Positions 15,852 through 25,133 of a stretch of 64,000 nucleotides of DNA are shown in pieces (within the stretch, counting starts at the first letter, position 1; every line of letters starts with the position of its first letter). The DNA lies in NCBI GenBank assembly GCA_033763395.1, contig JANRKQ010000178.1:1-64000 (forward strand), given 5' to 3'. Origin of the DNA: Xiheimicrobium sp033763395. Lineage in GTDB: Bacteria > Myxococcota > Myxococcia > Myxococcales > Myxococcaceae. Below the pieces are notes generated by a model that ran no database searches, was not told where the DNA came from, and saw nothing but the letters and a program-made list of their open reading frames with translations. Both the position numbers and the translations under genes were made by a program.

Positions 15852-17552
15852 TTGCGCGGCGACTTCGTCCTCTGCACAGTGCCGCTGGTGCGGATCAGAG
15901 ACCCAGGGGTCGAGCGGGTGGTGCGCAGCTTCGAGGAGAAGCCCACGACGGTGCCCGACCGGGACGTGCTGCAGCTGCTGGCCGAGCTCGGCGACCGTAC
16001 GCCGTCCGAGTCCACCGCGCTCCTCGCCGCGCTGTCGAAGCCGGGCACGAGCCGCGCCGACCAGCTGGCCCTCGTGCAGGAGGGCCTCGACGCCGAGGAG
16101 CGCAGCGACGTGGCCGAGCTGCTCGACGCCAGCTCGGTGAGGCTCTCGGGCGCGGCGCGCAACCTGCTCGAGGCCCTCGTGGGCCGCGCGCCCCTCGACC
16201 TCCATGCACCGGGCCTCCAGCTCGACACCGTCGCGCCCGGCACCCTCGAAGGGCTCGCGATGCCCGGCGCCGTCATCGAGGCGGTCAACCTCAGCACCGC
16301 GCCCACCGGCTTCGGTCGCGTCACCGACGCCGTCGAGCTGGGCCGGGCCGACGCGCGGGGCCGCTTTTCGGTCTTCATGGGTGACGCGCAGCCCGGCGAC
16401 GTGGTGCGCGTGCGCGCCCGTGGAGCCGATGGCCGCGCGACCGACTGGTTCACGCAGGCCGCCTCCGACGGCCGCGCCGACCCCCGGGCGGCCTTCGTCA
16501 ACCTGAAGCGGGTGCTGCTGCGCTCGTCACCAGACGGCACCGTCTCGATTCTCCCGGCCTCGCGGTCGCTGCCCTTCACCGAGCCCTTCGCCACCGTGCG
16601 CTTCTCCAACCAGCGCACGGGTGAGTCCGTCGACGTGCGCATGGGCGACCACGCCACCCTCACCGCGCCGGTGACGCTCCGCGGCCAGCCCGGAGACCCC
16701 ATCGCGGTGGCGGTGAGCGACGGCGGCGGCAACACCGACTTCGGCTTCGTCTCGGGCACCCTCGTCGCGCCCGGTGTCCCGCCCCGCGGCGCAGTGGCCG
16801 ACCCGGACCCGGTGGCCGGCGAGGGCTTTTCGCGCTTCACCACCGAAGGTGACCTCTTCGTCAACGGCGCCTCGGGCAGGGACCCGAAGCAGGGGCAGAT
16901 TGGCAACTGCTACGTGCCCGCGGGCCTCGCGGCCGTCGCGTTCGCCGACGCCTCTGCCATCGACGACCTCCTTCGCCCCAACGACAACGGCACGGTGACG
17001 GTGCGCTTCTTCGACGCCGCCACGCTGACGCCGCACGAGGTGGTGGTCGACCGCGAGCTCTACGGCGCGGCCGGGCGTCCCCGCTACGGCGGCGCCACCG
17101 AGCGGGACGCGCAGGGCCGGGGCGAGGCGTGGTTCTCGCTCGTCGAGAAGGCCTACGCCACCTGGAAGGGCAGCTACGACGTGGTGGCCCGCGGCGGGAG
17201 CGTCGGCCAGCTGCAGGCCGAGGTGCTGGGGCGGCCGAACGTCGAGCACTGGCTGAGCGGGCGCTCCACCGACGACGTGTTTCAGGCGCTCGCGAAAGGT
17301 CAGTCCGAGCGCCGCGCCATGTCCGCCGGCACCTTCGGCTCCAGCGAGGCCGCGCGGTACACGAACACCGGCCTCTACGCGAACCACGCGTACTCGGTGG
17401 TGGGCGTGAGGGACGAAGCCGGCCGAAAGCTGGTGACGCTGCGCAACCCGTGGGCGAGCGGAGAGCCGCGCGGTGACGGCGTCGACGACGGCGTGTTCGA
17501 CCTGCCGCTCGAAGACTTCGTGCACCTCTTCCAGGTGCTGAACGTCACCTGA
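15852..17552 (+). CDS. calpain-like cysteine protease (peptidase family C2)
   Basis: 566 residues if started at TTG 15852; GTG starts within the next 30 codons are possible. Residues ~1-330 are a lead region containing a predicted beta-sandwich part (GFGRVTDAVELGRADARGRFSVFMGD, GDVVRVRARGADG). The C2 protease core follows: active-site Cys353 in DPKQGQIGNCYVPAGL, catalytic His512 in YANHAYSVVGV and Asn532 in LRNPWASGEPRGDG. These match the calpain Cys-His-Asn triad, with the core ending in VFDLPLEDFVHLFQVLNV. No classical signal peptide is visible, so location is uncertain. Calpains are regulatory rather than degradative proteases; the substrate is unknown. The small upstream gene is its probable operon partner. 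Confidence 0.9.
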   Translation: MRGDFVLCTVPLVRIRDPGVERVVRSFEEKPTTVPDRDVLQLLAELGDRTPSESTALLAALSKPGTSRADQLALVQEGLDAEERSDVAELLDASSVRLSGAARNLLEALVGRAPLDLHAPGLQLDTVAPGTLEGLAMPGAVIEAVNLSTAPTGFGRVTDAVELGRADARGRFSVFMGDAQPGDVVRVRARGADGRATDWFTQAASDGRADPRAAFVNLKRVLLRSSPDGTVSILPASRSLPFTEPFATVRFSNQRTGESVDVRMGDHATLTAPVTLRGQPGDPIAVAVSDGGGNTDFGFVSGTLVAPGVPPRGAVADPDPVAGEGFSRFTTEGDLFVNGASGRDPKQGQIGNCYVPAGLAAVAFADASAIDDLLRPNDNGTVTVRFFDAATLTPHEVVVDRELYGAAGRPRYGGATERDAQGRGEAWFSLVEKAYATWKGSYDVVARGGSVGQLQAEVLGRPNVEHWLSGRSTDDVFQALAKGQSERRAMSAGTFGSSEAARYTNTGLYANHAYSVVGVRDEAGRKLVTLRNPWASGEPRGDGVDDGVFDLPLEDFVHLFQVLNVT

Positions 17553-17554
17553 CG

Positions 17555-19270
17555 TCAGGCGCCGGTCAGCAGCCGCTCGAACACCGTGGGCGAGCGTGGG
17601 AGCACCCGGCGCTGGCCCACCTCGGGCAGGTCGAGCCGCTCGAGGACGTCGCCGTTCCACCACACGAAGGTGAAGGCCTCGGCTGGGAGCTGGAGCTCGA
17701 TGCGCACCCGCACCGGAAAGCCGTCGCGGGTCTCGACCACCGTCACGGGCTGCCCATCGAGCGCCACCGCGTAGCCGTCAGGCACCGGGTGCGCGGGGCC
17801 GCGGAAGTTCTGCTCGAAGACCGACTCGAGCATGACGCCGTCCACCACGCGCAGCTCGACCTCCCGCTCCGTCACCCGCGTCACCTCGATGGCTTTCTGG
17901 GCCATCGACCAGACATGCCAGCTGGTGGGCTCGGGCCGCCGCTGCTCCAGCAGCACCGGCACCCCGTAGATTGCGGCGGCGAACTCGGTGCTCGACACCA
18001 CCACGACGCGCTCCCCGCCACCGAGCCCCAGGGCCGACACGGCCGCCGTCGTCCGCTCGCCCACCGCGCGGAACGCGAGGGGCATCGACAGCCACGCCAA
18101 CACCGCCCCTACCCCGAAGCTGCCGACGAGCCAGCCGAGGCCGACGACCCGACGAAGCCCCCGCTCCTGCCATGCGGCCTTCAGGAAGGCCGCGACGAGC
18201 GCAGCGAGGCCGAGCGACGCCGCCGTCAGCAGCCGCGCCGCGGGGAACGTCGCCAGCGTCGGCACCACCGACAGCGCCGCGCCGGCGCCGAGCCATGAGA
18301 GCGTGCGCCGCTCCTCGGGGGCGGCCGGAGCCCAGCGCCTCCACGCGAACCACCACGCGGGGAGTGACAGCACCCCTGCGACGACGAGCACCACCCGCGT
18401 CGGCGGCAGGGTGAGCCACAAGTCGGGCAGGCCCCACGTCTGCGCGCCCACGTTCGCGAGGAGGCGCACGGGCGCCACCGCCAGGAAGACGAGCGGCTCG
18501 CTCACCGGGTCGACGTACGTCGCCGAGCCCCGCGCCCCCGAGGCCGTGAGCTTGTAGACGACGCCATAGACACCGAGCAGCACCGTCATCGGCGCGAGCG
18601 CCAGGAGCCGATGGCGGAGCGGCTCCGCCCGCCCGACGAGCTCATACGCAGCCACGTAGGCCAGACACGCCACGGCCGTCTCTCCAGCCGAGAGGCCGAG
18701 CGCGGCGAACGCGACGGCCCCGACGGCGAACCAGCCCGGGCCGCCGCTCCGCCAGCGCAGGTGCAGCGCCAGCGCGAAGAAGGTGAGCGCCGACGCCACC
18801 AGGGCGTTTCGGTTGGCGAGCCACATCGTCGGCAACGCGTGCGCGTCGTCGACGGCGAAGCACACGCCCGCGAGCACCACCAGCGGAGGCGGCAGCAGCC
18901 GCTGGTACAGCGCCATCGCGACGGCGGTCAGCGCCAGCGCCCACGCCAGCGAGTGGAGGTGCTGCGGAACCGGAGCGTCACCGAAGACAGTGGTGTCGAA
19001 CCAGATGAGCGCCGACGAGAGCGGCCGCAGGAAGCGCAGCTTGAGGTCGGGCTGGGTGAACCAGGGGAATGGCCCGCGGTGGATGAGGGGCGCCATGTCT
19101 TCGGCGCGACCACTGCCGAACGAGAAGAGCTCGAGCGGGCCGGTGAAGGTGAGCTGGCCCCGGGCCACGGCGCGCTGCATCCAGTCGTCGAGGACGAAGC
19201 CCGTCGTCAGCGACGGGAGCCCCACCATCACCGTCAGCACCAGTGGCCACGAGCGCTTCACCGGCCCCAC
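17555..19270 (-). CDS. polytopic membrane protein, GT-C-glycosyltransferase-like
   Basis: 571 residues with about nine to ten membrane segments between residues ~5 and ~400. The first loop carries an acidic pair, TGFVLDDWMQRAVARGQ, and a long external loop with RGPFPWFTQPDLKLRFLRPLSSALIWFD. The DD motif after the first helix and the layout match GT-C fold glycosyltransferase or O-mannosyltransferase-like proteins of myxobacteria. The C-terminal ~170 residues (from about GLGGGERVVVVSSTEF) are soluble and include strand-rich text such as YAVALDGQPVTVVETRDG. Donor and acceptor cannot be predicted. Its 3' end meets the calpain gene with only 2 bases between stops, a tail-to-tail arrangement. Confidence 0.75.
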   Translation of the reverse strand: MGPVKRSWPLVLTVMVGLPSLTTGFVLDDWMQRAVARGQLTFTGPLELFSFGSGRAEDMAPLIHRGPFPWFTQPDLKLRFLRPLSSALIWFDTTVFGDAPVPQHLHSLAWALALTAVAMALYQRLLPPPLVVLAGVCFAVDDAHALPTMWLANRNALVASALTFFALALHLRWRSGGPGWFAVGAVAFAALGLSAGETAVACLAYVAAYELVGRAEPLRHRLLALAPMTVLLGVYGVVYKLTASGARGSATYVDPVSEPLVFLAVAPVRLLANVGAQTWGLPDLWLTLPPTRVVLVVAGVLSLPAWWFAWRRWAPAAPEERRTLSWLGAGAALSVVPTLATFPAARLLTAASLGLAALVAAFLKAAWQERGLRRVVGLGWLVGSFGVGAVLAWLSMPLAFRAVGERTTAAVSALGLGGGERVVVVSSTEFAAAIYGVPVLLEQRRPEPTSWHVWSMAQKAIEVTRVTEREVELRVVDGVMLESVFEQNFRGPAHPVPDGYAVALDGQPVTVVETRDGFPVRVRIELQLPAEAFTFVWWNGDVLERLDLPEVGQRRVLPRSPTVFERLLTGA

Positions 19271-19605
19271 CGTGTGCCATGCAGCCGAACAGGTAAAGCG
19301 TCACGCGTGGGCCCGCGGGGGCTCCGAGGAGGGACGCAAGCGGGGTGGTGCCGCTCCCCGTCACGGGGCTCCTCGGTGGGGGCCTGCGATTTGGCGCGTG
19401 GAAGCCGTGCAGTCGACGCGGTCACGGGGCTGGCCTCGACGGTGGCCGGCCTGCACCGAAGCCGCCGGGCGCGAGGGCACGGGCGCGCGTGGAGTGGAAC
19501 CGCCTCGAGCTGCGCGCCGCGAGCGCCACGCCCCCCTCCGCCTCGGCCGCGGGGAAGACGCTCAAACGCCAGCACGAGCCGCTCGACGCGAGCCCACCCC
19601 GGGCG
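19271..19605. other. 335-base gap without a convincing gene
   Basis: Between the membrane-protein gene and the HExxH protein gene, both on the minus strand. Frames through it are Arg/Ala/Pro-rich and look noncoding. A short near-repeat (TCACGGGGCT twice, around 19360 and 19430) is visible but too short to interpret. It probably contains the promoter of the membrane-protein gene and the end of the upstream operon. Confidence 0.4.
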
Positions 19606-20814
19606 TCAGGTGCGGTGCGCACGCGACGAGCTTCGCCGCGCGCGCCACCCGGCGAGGCCAAGCACCACCAGGAGCCCGACCAGCATCGCCACCAGCGGCC
19701 CTGCCGCCGATGCTGGCGCGGCCGCCCCTGCCATCACCACGTCGTTGTACGCCGCCGGCCCCCGGTTCGCCGACACCACGCGCACCTGCACCTCGTCGAC
19801 TGGTGACTCGAGCGTGAAGCGGGCGGCTGGGCGAGCCCCGCCCGCGAGGTCGACGCGAAAGTGCGAGGCCCCCGCGGTGACGTCGAGCGAGAGCGGCTGG
19901 GTGGCCTGCAGCGACACCGTCACCTCCTGCAGCGAGCGGCCCGACAACACGAAGGCCTGGGGCGCCGCCACCGTCGCGCCGGCATCGACGTCACCCACGC
20001 CCGGGAGCCAGAAGCGGTCGACCGTCGCCGACGCGGGCGCGCTCGCCGTGACTCGAATCGGCTGGTCGCACCGCTCGAGCCCCTGCGCCTCGACGAGCCG
20101 CGCCCAGGCCGGCCGTGCAGCGGCGGACAGCGCCTCACGCATCGCGCTCGAGAAGCCGCGCACCGTCTCACTGCGCGGCGCCGCCACCACCACCGCGGCC
20201 ACCACCTCGTCGCTGGGCACCACCCCTCGCAGCGCCCACAGGGCCGATGACACCACCTGCGCGTCGTCGTGGGCCGAGCCGCTCCAGTCTTCGGGGCACC
20301 GCCGCACCTCGGTGAGCGTTCGCGCTTCGAGCGGCTCGGGCGTCGACGCGCGCCCCACCATCGGGCCTCCGCGATGCACCGCCGCCAGAAAGTCAGCCAC
20401 CGCCTCGTGCACCGCCGCGCGCTCGGTAGAGGCCACCCCTGCCTTCACCACCCAGCGAGGGCCCGCGCCCGCGACGCGCTGCAGCCAGGCGTGCGTCAAT
20501 TCGTGCACCACCACGTCGACGTCGGGCCACACGTCGTCGGCCAGCAGCACCGCGGGCCGGGTCTGGTACCCGGCGCCAAGAAAGGGCGCGGCGTCAGGCA
20601 CCGTCAGCGCATGCACGGGCGCCCCCGTCACGACGAGGAGCGGCCGCTCGAACGCCGGCCACGCCCCCACGCGCGACAAGAAGCCGCGGGCGTCGACGAG
20701 CACCTCGAGCCACCGGGGCTCCCACGCGGCCGGCACGTCCACCGCGCAGGGGAGGCTCGCCGTCTCGCAGCGCACCCACTCGACGTCGGCGGGGCCCGTC
20801 AGAAGCCCAGGCAC
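19606..20814 (-). CDS. HExxH metallopeptidase-like protein with C-terminal membrane anchor
   Basis: 402 residues from GTG at 20814. The zinc-protease motif VVHELTHAWLQRV (HELTH at residues 104-108) is followed 33 residues after the first His by AAVHEAVADFLAAV, reminiscent of the second glutamate helix (NExxSD) of thermolysin-like gluzincins. The region after ~280 is beta-rich (TVSLQATQPLSLDV, RFTLESPVDEVQVRVVS), like a domain of M4/M36 accessory type. The end has one membrane helix, LVAMLVGLLVVLGLAGW, and a basic tail. No signal peptide is visible at the N-terminus, which is odd for such an anchor. The start overlaps the end of the upstream lipoprotein gene by 16 bases, so the two are co-transcribed. 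Confidence 0.75.
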   Translation of the reverse strand: MPGLLTGPADVEWVRCETASLPCAVDVPAAWEPRWLEVLVDARGFLSRVGAWPAFERPLLVVTGAPVHALTVPDAAPFLGAGYQTRPAVLLADDVWPDVDVVVHELTHAWLQRVAGAGPRWVVKAGVASTERAAVHEAVADFLAAVHRGGPMVGRASTPEPLEARTLTEVRRCPEDWSGSAHDDAQVVSSALWALRGVVPSDEVVAAVVVAAPRSETVRGFSSAMREALSAAARPAWARLVEAQGLERCDQPIRVTASAPASATVDRFWLPGVGDVDAGATVAAPQAFVLSGRSLQEVTVSLQATQPLSLDVTAGASHFRVDLAGGARPAARFTLESPVDEVQVRVVSANRGPAAYNDVVMAGAAAPASAAGPLVAMLVGLLVVLGLAGWRARRSSSRAHRT

Positions 20815-23800
20815 AGCACGGCTCGGGACTCGTTGCAGCTCACCGTGTTGTCCGTGCTGCCGAAGCCCGAGCCCTCGGTGATGTTGACGATGCCTTCGTC
20901 GCTCGCGCTCGCCGAGGTGCCACCGTTGCAGGTCTGCGGGCGGGCGACGCCGTCGGGGCCGGCGTGGAACCAGTGGTCAGGCAGCCGCGTGCGCACGGGC
21001 AGCTCGCAGTCGTTGCAGGCCGCGCCGCCGTCGAAGAGCGTGCGGAAGTCCTGCGCCACCTTGAGGCCGCTGGGCCCGTAGAGCGGCGCGCCGGCGTCGA
21101 AGCCCGGGAGCATCGCCAACGCCGTCACCGGCGTCGAGGGCCCGAAGGCCATGAAGGCCACGGCCGACGTGAGGCCGCGCGCGCGGTTGGGGCTCTGCGC
21201 GCACAAGCGGTCGGCGCCCACCTTGCCCCCGACGGCGCCCGTGCTGGTACCGCCACTGAAGAGGCACGGCGTGCGAAGGCAGACGTTGGGGTTGGCCTCG
21301 TACGCGACGTCAGCCGCTGGCAGCACGCCGTTGAAGAGCGCGACGCGGTCGAGCTGGCCGCCGAAGCCCTGCCCGCCCCCGGCCGCGGCGCCCATCGAGA
21401 AGGCCCGGTTGGTGGGGAAGTTGATGACGGGGCACGCGGCGCTGGTGACGGCGACAGGCGCGCCGTTCACGAAGAGCTGCACCTCGCCGGCGCTGCGACG
21501 CACGGTGGCCGCCACGTGGACCCAGGTGCCCGCGAGGAACGCGGCCGGGGCGGTGACGCGCTCGCAGCCCATCGCCCCGTCGCCCACCTGGAACCACAGC
21601 CGGCCGTCCATCGAGGTCTGGTCCACGCCGAGGGCAAAGCCTGCGCTCGCCTGCGCCCCAGCGCTGGTCGCGAGGAGCACCTGCCGGCGGCTCGACTCGA
21701 GGAAGGGCGGGCGCACCCAGGCCATGAGGGTGAAGCGGTCTCCGACGTCGAAGGCGGGCACCACGGCAGCGCCACCCGCCACGTCGAGCGCGCTCGTGCC
21801 GGCGAAGCCGGTGAACTCGTAGAGCCCGGCGTCGGGCGTGAAGCTCGCGGTGCGCCCGTTGCCAGAGCTGTCGGCCGGCGATGAGTCGAACTCCCAGCGG
21901 CCGAAGGGCACCGGGCCCTGGGCGCAGGTGCCGGCGTTGCACACGCCCGAGCCGCAGTCGCCCGAGGTGGAGCAGCGCCTTCCGGTGACGCACGCCGGGC
22001 AGCTGGGCCCGCCGCAGTCGACGTCGGTCTCGGCGCCGTTGCGCACGAGGTCTCGACACGAGGTGGCCACGCACACCGTCCCATTGCTCGCGCCCGACGC
22101 GCAGCCCGCGGCCGAGGTGACGGCGGTGCCGACGGGGCACGGCATGCAGCCTCCGCCGCCGCAGTCGACGCCCAGCTCGCCGCCGTTTCGCACGCGGTCC
22201 TGGCAGCGGTCGGCGACGCAGCGCCCGAGGTTCGAGCCGCTCCCCTGGGTGAGGCGGCAGAACCCGCTGCGGCAGTCGGCGCCCGAGCGACACTCGCGCT
22301 GCAGCGCGCACCGGGCCGGGCACCGCGCGCCACCGCAATCGATGGCCGTCTCGTCACCGTCCCGCACACCGTTGCCACAGTGGGTGGTGGAACAGACGCC
22401 GCCGGTGCAGAAGCTCCCGCCGGCGCAGTCGCTGGTGACGCGGCACCGCTTGCCCACCGCGCACGCCGAAGCGCAGGCCCCGCCGCAGTCGACGTCGGTC
22501 TCCTGCTCGCTCATCGAGGTGGAGCGGTTGCGGCATGTCGGGGTGCAGTAGCCCAGGCCCGGTACGTCCCAGCGATGCTGGTAGATGGGGAACTCCATGT
22601 TCCACGGCTCGAGCGGCCCGACGTCGAAGCCGGCCTGCTGGCCCGCGGTGCCCGCGAAGCTCGAGCCTGGCGCCTGTAGGCGGCCACCGAACTGCACGCC
22701 GATGTTGCCGTAGAGGCCAACGGTGACGAGGCCCTTGGGGCGAGAGAGCCGCGGGTCGGGCTCGCACGTCGAGTCGTACGACGCGCGCGCCACCAGCGAG
22801 CCGCGCACGCCCGCGTTGATGCCGACGGCGTCGTAGACGAAGGCGTTGATGCGCGGAATGAGGCCGCACGACAGCGCGACCGAGCCCCCGCCGGTGACCG
22901 CGATGCTCTGCGAGGTGGCGCGGGTGAACTGCGGCGTGGTGGCGCCCGAAGTGCCGCCCTTCTCGTACTCCGCGCGGAACTTCATGGTGAGGGCGCTGGT
23001 GGCGTTGATGGTCGTCTTGAGGCTGGCGCGCGCCTCGAAGCCGCACTCGAGGTCGAGCTGGAACGTCTGGGTGAAGACGACGGGCACCGGGCCCGCGAAC
23101 ACCGTCTGCGTCGCCGGCTTGCTGATGAAGAGCGTCTTCTTCCAGCCGCCGGCGGGCTTGGTGTCGGGGTGTCCCAGGGTGACTTCCTTGAGGCCGCTGT
23201 AGACGCTCTGCGCGAGGTCGGCGTTGGCGTTGAGGCTGGCCTCGAGCGCGCTCCCCGCCGCGCCGCCCGCCGAGGCGAGCGTCACCGAGAAGTCCACGCT
23301 CATGGTGGTGGTGGTGCGCAGGTAGCTGTCGACGTTGAGCCACACCTTGAACTTCGTGCTGCTGCCGAGGTTGGGCACGCGCATGCCCACCTGCGTCCGT
23401 GGGTTGAAGGTGAGGCTGCCGGCGTACGAGCCGGAGCCGCTCAAGGTGAGCTCCATCGGCACCTTGCTCGTCGGCACCAGCGGCTGCGTGTAGCTGTAGC
23501 CGAGCATCGGCACGTTGGTGGGAATGGTGATTTCCCGATTGAGCGTGATGGCCGCCTGGAACGAGTCGGGCGTGACGGCCTTCCACGCGTTCACCGCCGT
23601 CTGCACCACCGCCTTCACGCCCTGGGTGACGCCCTTGGCGATGGCCTGGCCGACGTTCTTCACCGCCTGCTTGGCCTTCTTGAAGAGCTTCTTGAGGAAG
23701 GGGTCTGACGGCCCGGCGTCGGGGAGCGGGTCGCCCTCGTCGTCGACGTCGGGGAACGCGGAGTCATCGGGCAGGCCCTCGATGTCGGGTGAGACGACGT

Positions 23801-24371
23801 CGTCATCGCGGTAGAGGTTCTCGGCGGCCCAATCGAGGTCGACCTGCGCGAGGTCGACGGGAACCAGGGCGGCGGGGTCGAGCTGCTGCTGCAGGTCGCC
23901 GCTGACGATTTCTTCGAGGGCGGGAAGCTCGGTCGTCACCTCGAGCCCGGCGTCGGTCGCCTCGACCTTCACGACCTTGCGGGCGAAGCCGAAGGGGTTG
24001 CGGCCGGTGCCTCCGTCGGAGGACGGCGCGCTCACCACCACCTGGCCCGGCTGCCACGACAGCACCTCGGGGTGGGTGGCCGGGTCGAACAGGAGCGAGC
24101 CGGGGCGCACCACCACGTCGGCCGTCTGCGAAGGGGTCGCGGGCTGCACGCCGGGCGCGGGCTGCAGGGTGTTGTAGTCGGCCTCGAACTGCGGCCTCCA
24201 GGCGGCGCCGATGGCGTCGACGTCAGCGAGCGAATCACCGAAGGTGACCTCCGTCCCAGCGTCCACCACGTCGGGTGGCAGGGGCGCCGGTGTGGGCGCG
24301 CCGCACTGGCAGGCCGACACCAGCAGGAGGACGGCAGCGACGAGCGGCGCGCGACAGGACGTGGGGAGCAT
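20799..24371 (-). CDS. 1190-residue lipoprotein: Cys-rich repeats, LamG-like and DUF1554-like domains
   Basis: Start ATG 24371 gives a lipoprotein signal ending VLLLVSAC. Residues 30-225 are acidic; a Lys/Ala amphipathic stretch at ~225-265 (FLKKLFKKAKQAVKNV) follows. Residues 270-605 are beta-rich, perhaps a large sandwich. From ~609 to ~820 come four Cys-rich repeats of the form NGxETDVDCGGxxCPAC, found in many myxobacterial surface proteins and likely to bind calcium. Residues ~825-1030 are LamG/concanavalin-like (GRWEFDSSPADSSGNGRT, WVHVAATVRRSAGEVQLFVNG). The last ~145 residues, ending CNESRAVLCLGF, resemble DUF1554. A cell-surface or outer-membrane role is likely. It shares a 16-base overlap with the HExxH gene. 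Confidence 0.85.
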   Translation of the reverse strand: MLPTSCRAPLVAAVLLLVSACQCGAPTPAPLPPDVVDAGTEVTFGDSLADVDAIGAAWRPQFEADYNTLQPAPGVQPATPSQTADVVVRPGSLLFDPATHPEVLSWQPGQVVVSAPSSDGGTGRNPFGFARKVVKVEATDAGLEVTTELPALEEIVSGDLQQQLDPAALVPVDLAQVDLDWAAENLYRDDDVVSPDIEGLPDDSAFPDVDDEGDPLPDAGPSDPFLKKLFKKAKQAVKNVGQAIAKGVTQGVKAVVQTAVNAWKAVTPDSFQAAITLNREITIPTNVPMLGYSYTQPLVPTSKVPMELTLSGSGSYAGSLTFNPRTQVGMRVPNLGSSTKFKVWLNVDSYLRTTTTMSVDFSVTLASAGGAAGSALEASLNANADLAQSVYSGLKEVTLGHPDTKPAGGWKKTLFISKPATQTVFAGPVPVVFTQTFQLDLECGFEARASLKTTINATSALTMKFRAEYEKGGTSGATTPQFTRATSQSIAVTGGGSVALSCGLIPRINAFVYDAVGINAGVRGSLVARASYDSTCEPDPRLSRPKGLVTVGLYGNIGVQFGGRLQAPGSSFAGTAGQQAGFDVGPLEPWNMEFPIYQHRWDVPGLGYCTPTCRNRSTSMSEQETDVDCGGACASACAVGKRCRVTSDCAGGSFCTGGVCSTTHCGNGVRDGDETAIDCGGARCPARCALQRECRSGADCRSGFCRLTQGSGSNLGRCVADRCQDRVRNGGELGVDCGGGGCMPCPVGTAVTSAAGCASGASNGTVCVATSCRDLVRNGAETDVDCGGPSCPACVTGRRCSTSGDCGSGVCNAGTCAQGPVPFGRWEFDSSPADSSGNGRTASFTPDAGLYEFTGFAGTSALDVAGGAAVVPAFDVGDRFTLMAWVRPPFLESSRRQVLLATSAGAQASAGFALGVDQTSMDGRLWFQVGDGAMGCERVTAPAAFLAGTWVHVAATVRRSAGEVQLFVNGAPVAVTSAACPVINFPTNRAFSMGAAAGGGQGFGGQLDRVALFNGVLPAADVAYEANPNVCLRTPCLFSGGTSTGAVGGKVGADRLCAQSPNRARGLTSAVAFMAFGPSTPVTALAMLPGFDAGAPLYGPSGLKVAQDFRTLFDGGAACNDCELPVRTRLPDHWFHAGPDGVARPQTCNGGTSASASDEGIVNITEGSGFGSTDNTVSCNESRAVLCLGF

Positions 24372-24409
24372 GTGATGGTCGAGGGCAGACGAGTCGAAGA
24401 GGAGTGCGC

Positions 24410-25090
24410 GTGAAGCCGTGGAACGTTTCGCTGACCTGTATCGCAGCGCTGGTGCTGGGCACCACCGCGCGCGCGCAGCCATCTTTGACAGCGCCCATGT
24501 ACGCCGTCGAGAGCGGCAAGCGGGCCGAGAACCTGTCGCAGCGCATCGCAAAAGATGAAGTGATGCGGCGGGTTGGGAAGGCGGTCGCGCGCGGAGAAGG
24601 CGCCGCCCTCGTGGGCCAGCCGCCCGCGTGGAAGCTGTCGCTCAAGGCCACGGACTACACCCCGACTGGAAAGCGGGCGGTGGTGAGCGCCCTCGCCGAG
24701 TCGCTCCCGGCGGGCCAGCGAGCCGAGTTCATGACGGCGGCGACGGGCCTGCAGAAGGACGCCGAGGCGCTCCTTCCGAGGAAGAACAACCTCGCGGTCG
24801 CCGCGGGGACGCTCGTGATGGCCGCGCTCAACGTCGTGCGCCCGCGCGACTACCCCGACGCCCAGGTGAACCTGGTGATGAAGGCCATCAACGACGCGCT
24901 GGGCTCGATGAGCGGGTGGAAGCAGGTGTCGGACGAGGCGAAGACGGACGCGGCGGACTTGTTCGTCGTGACGGCGATGCTGCTGGCCACCTCGTCGGAG
25001 CAGGCGAAGCTGACGAAGGACCCGGCGCAGAAGCAGCAGGCCGAAGCGCTGGCGAAGACGGTGCTGACGAGCTTCGGGGTCGAGCTGTGA
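24410..25090 (+). CDS. secreted hypothetical protein
   Basis: 226 residues from GTG at 24410, with AAGAGGAG nine bases upstream. The N-terminus is a Sec signal peptide: KPWNVSLTCIAALVLGTTARAQ with cleavage likely after ARA. The mature protein is Ala/Lys-rich and helical (AENLSQRIAKDEVMRRVGKAV, VNLVMKAINDALGSMSGWKQV, AKTDAADLFVVTAMLLATSSE). The layout recalls DUF6683-type periplasmic proteins, a weak resemblance. It faces the 1190-residue lipoprotein gene across only 38 bases, so the promoters must overlap the 5' ends, and the vWA-like lipoprotein gene follows 43 bases downstream on the same strand. Function unknown. Confidence 0.75.
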   Translation: MKPWNVSLTCIAALVLGTTARAQPSLTAPMYAVESGKRAENLSQRIAKDEVMRRVGKAVARGEGAALVGQPPAWKLSLKATDYTPTGKRAVVSALAESLPAGQRAEFMTAATGLQKDAEALLPRKNNLAVAAGTLVMAALNVVRPRDYPDAQVNLVMKAINDALGSMSGWKQVSDEAKTDAADLFVVTAMLLATSSEQAKLTKDPAQKQQAEALAKTVLTSFGVEL

Positions 25091-25133
25091 GCGCATTGTG
25101 CCAACGCGCGCGGGCTTCCGGAGGGTGAGCGAC

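Noticed and set aside
19345..19806. Plus-strand frame crossing the gap before the HExxH gene
   Set aside because: Arg/Pro/His-rich with no start context, partly antisense to the HExxH gene.
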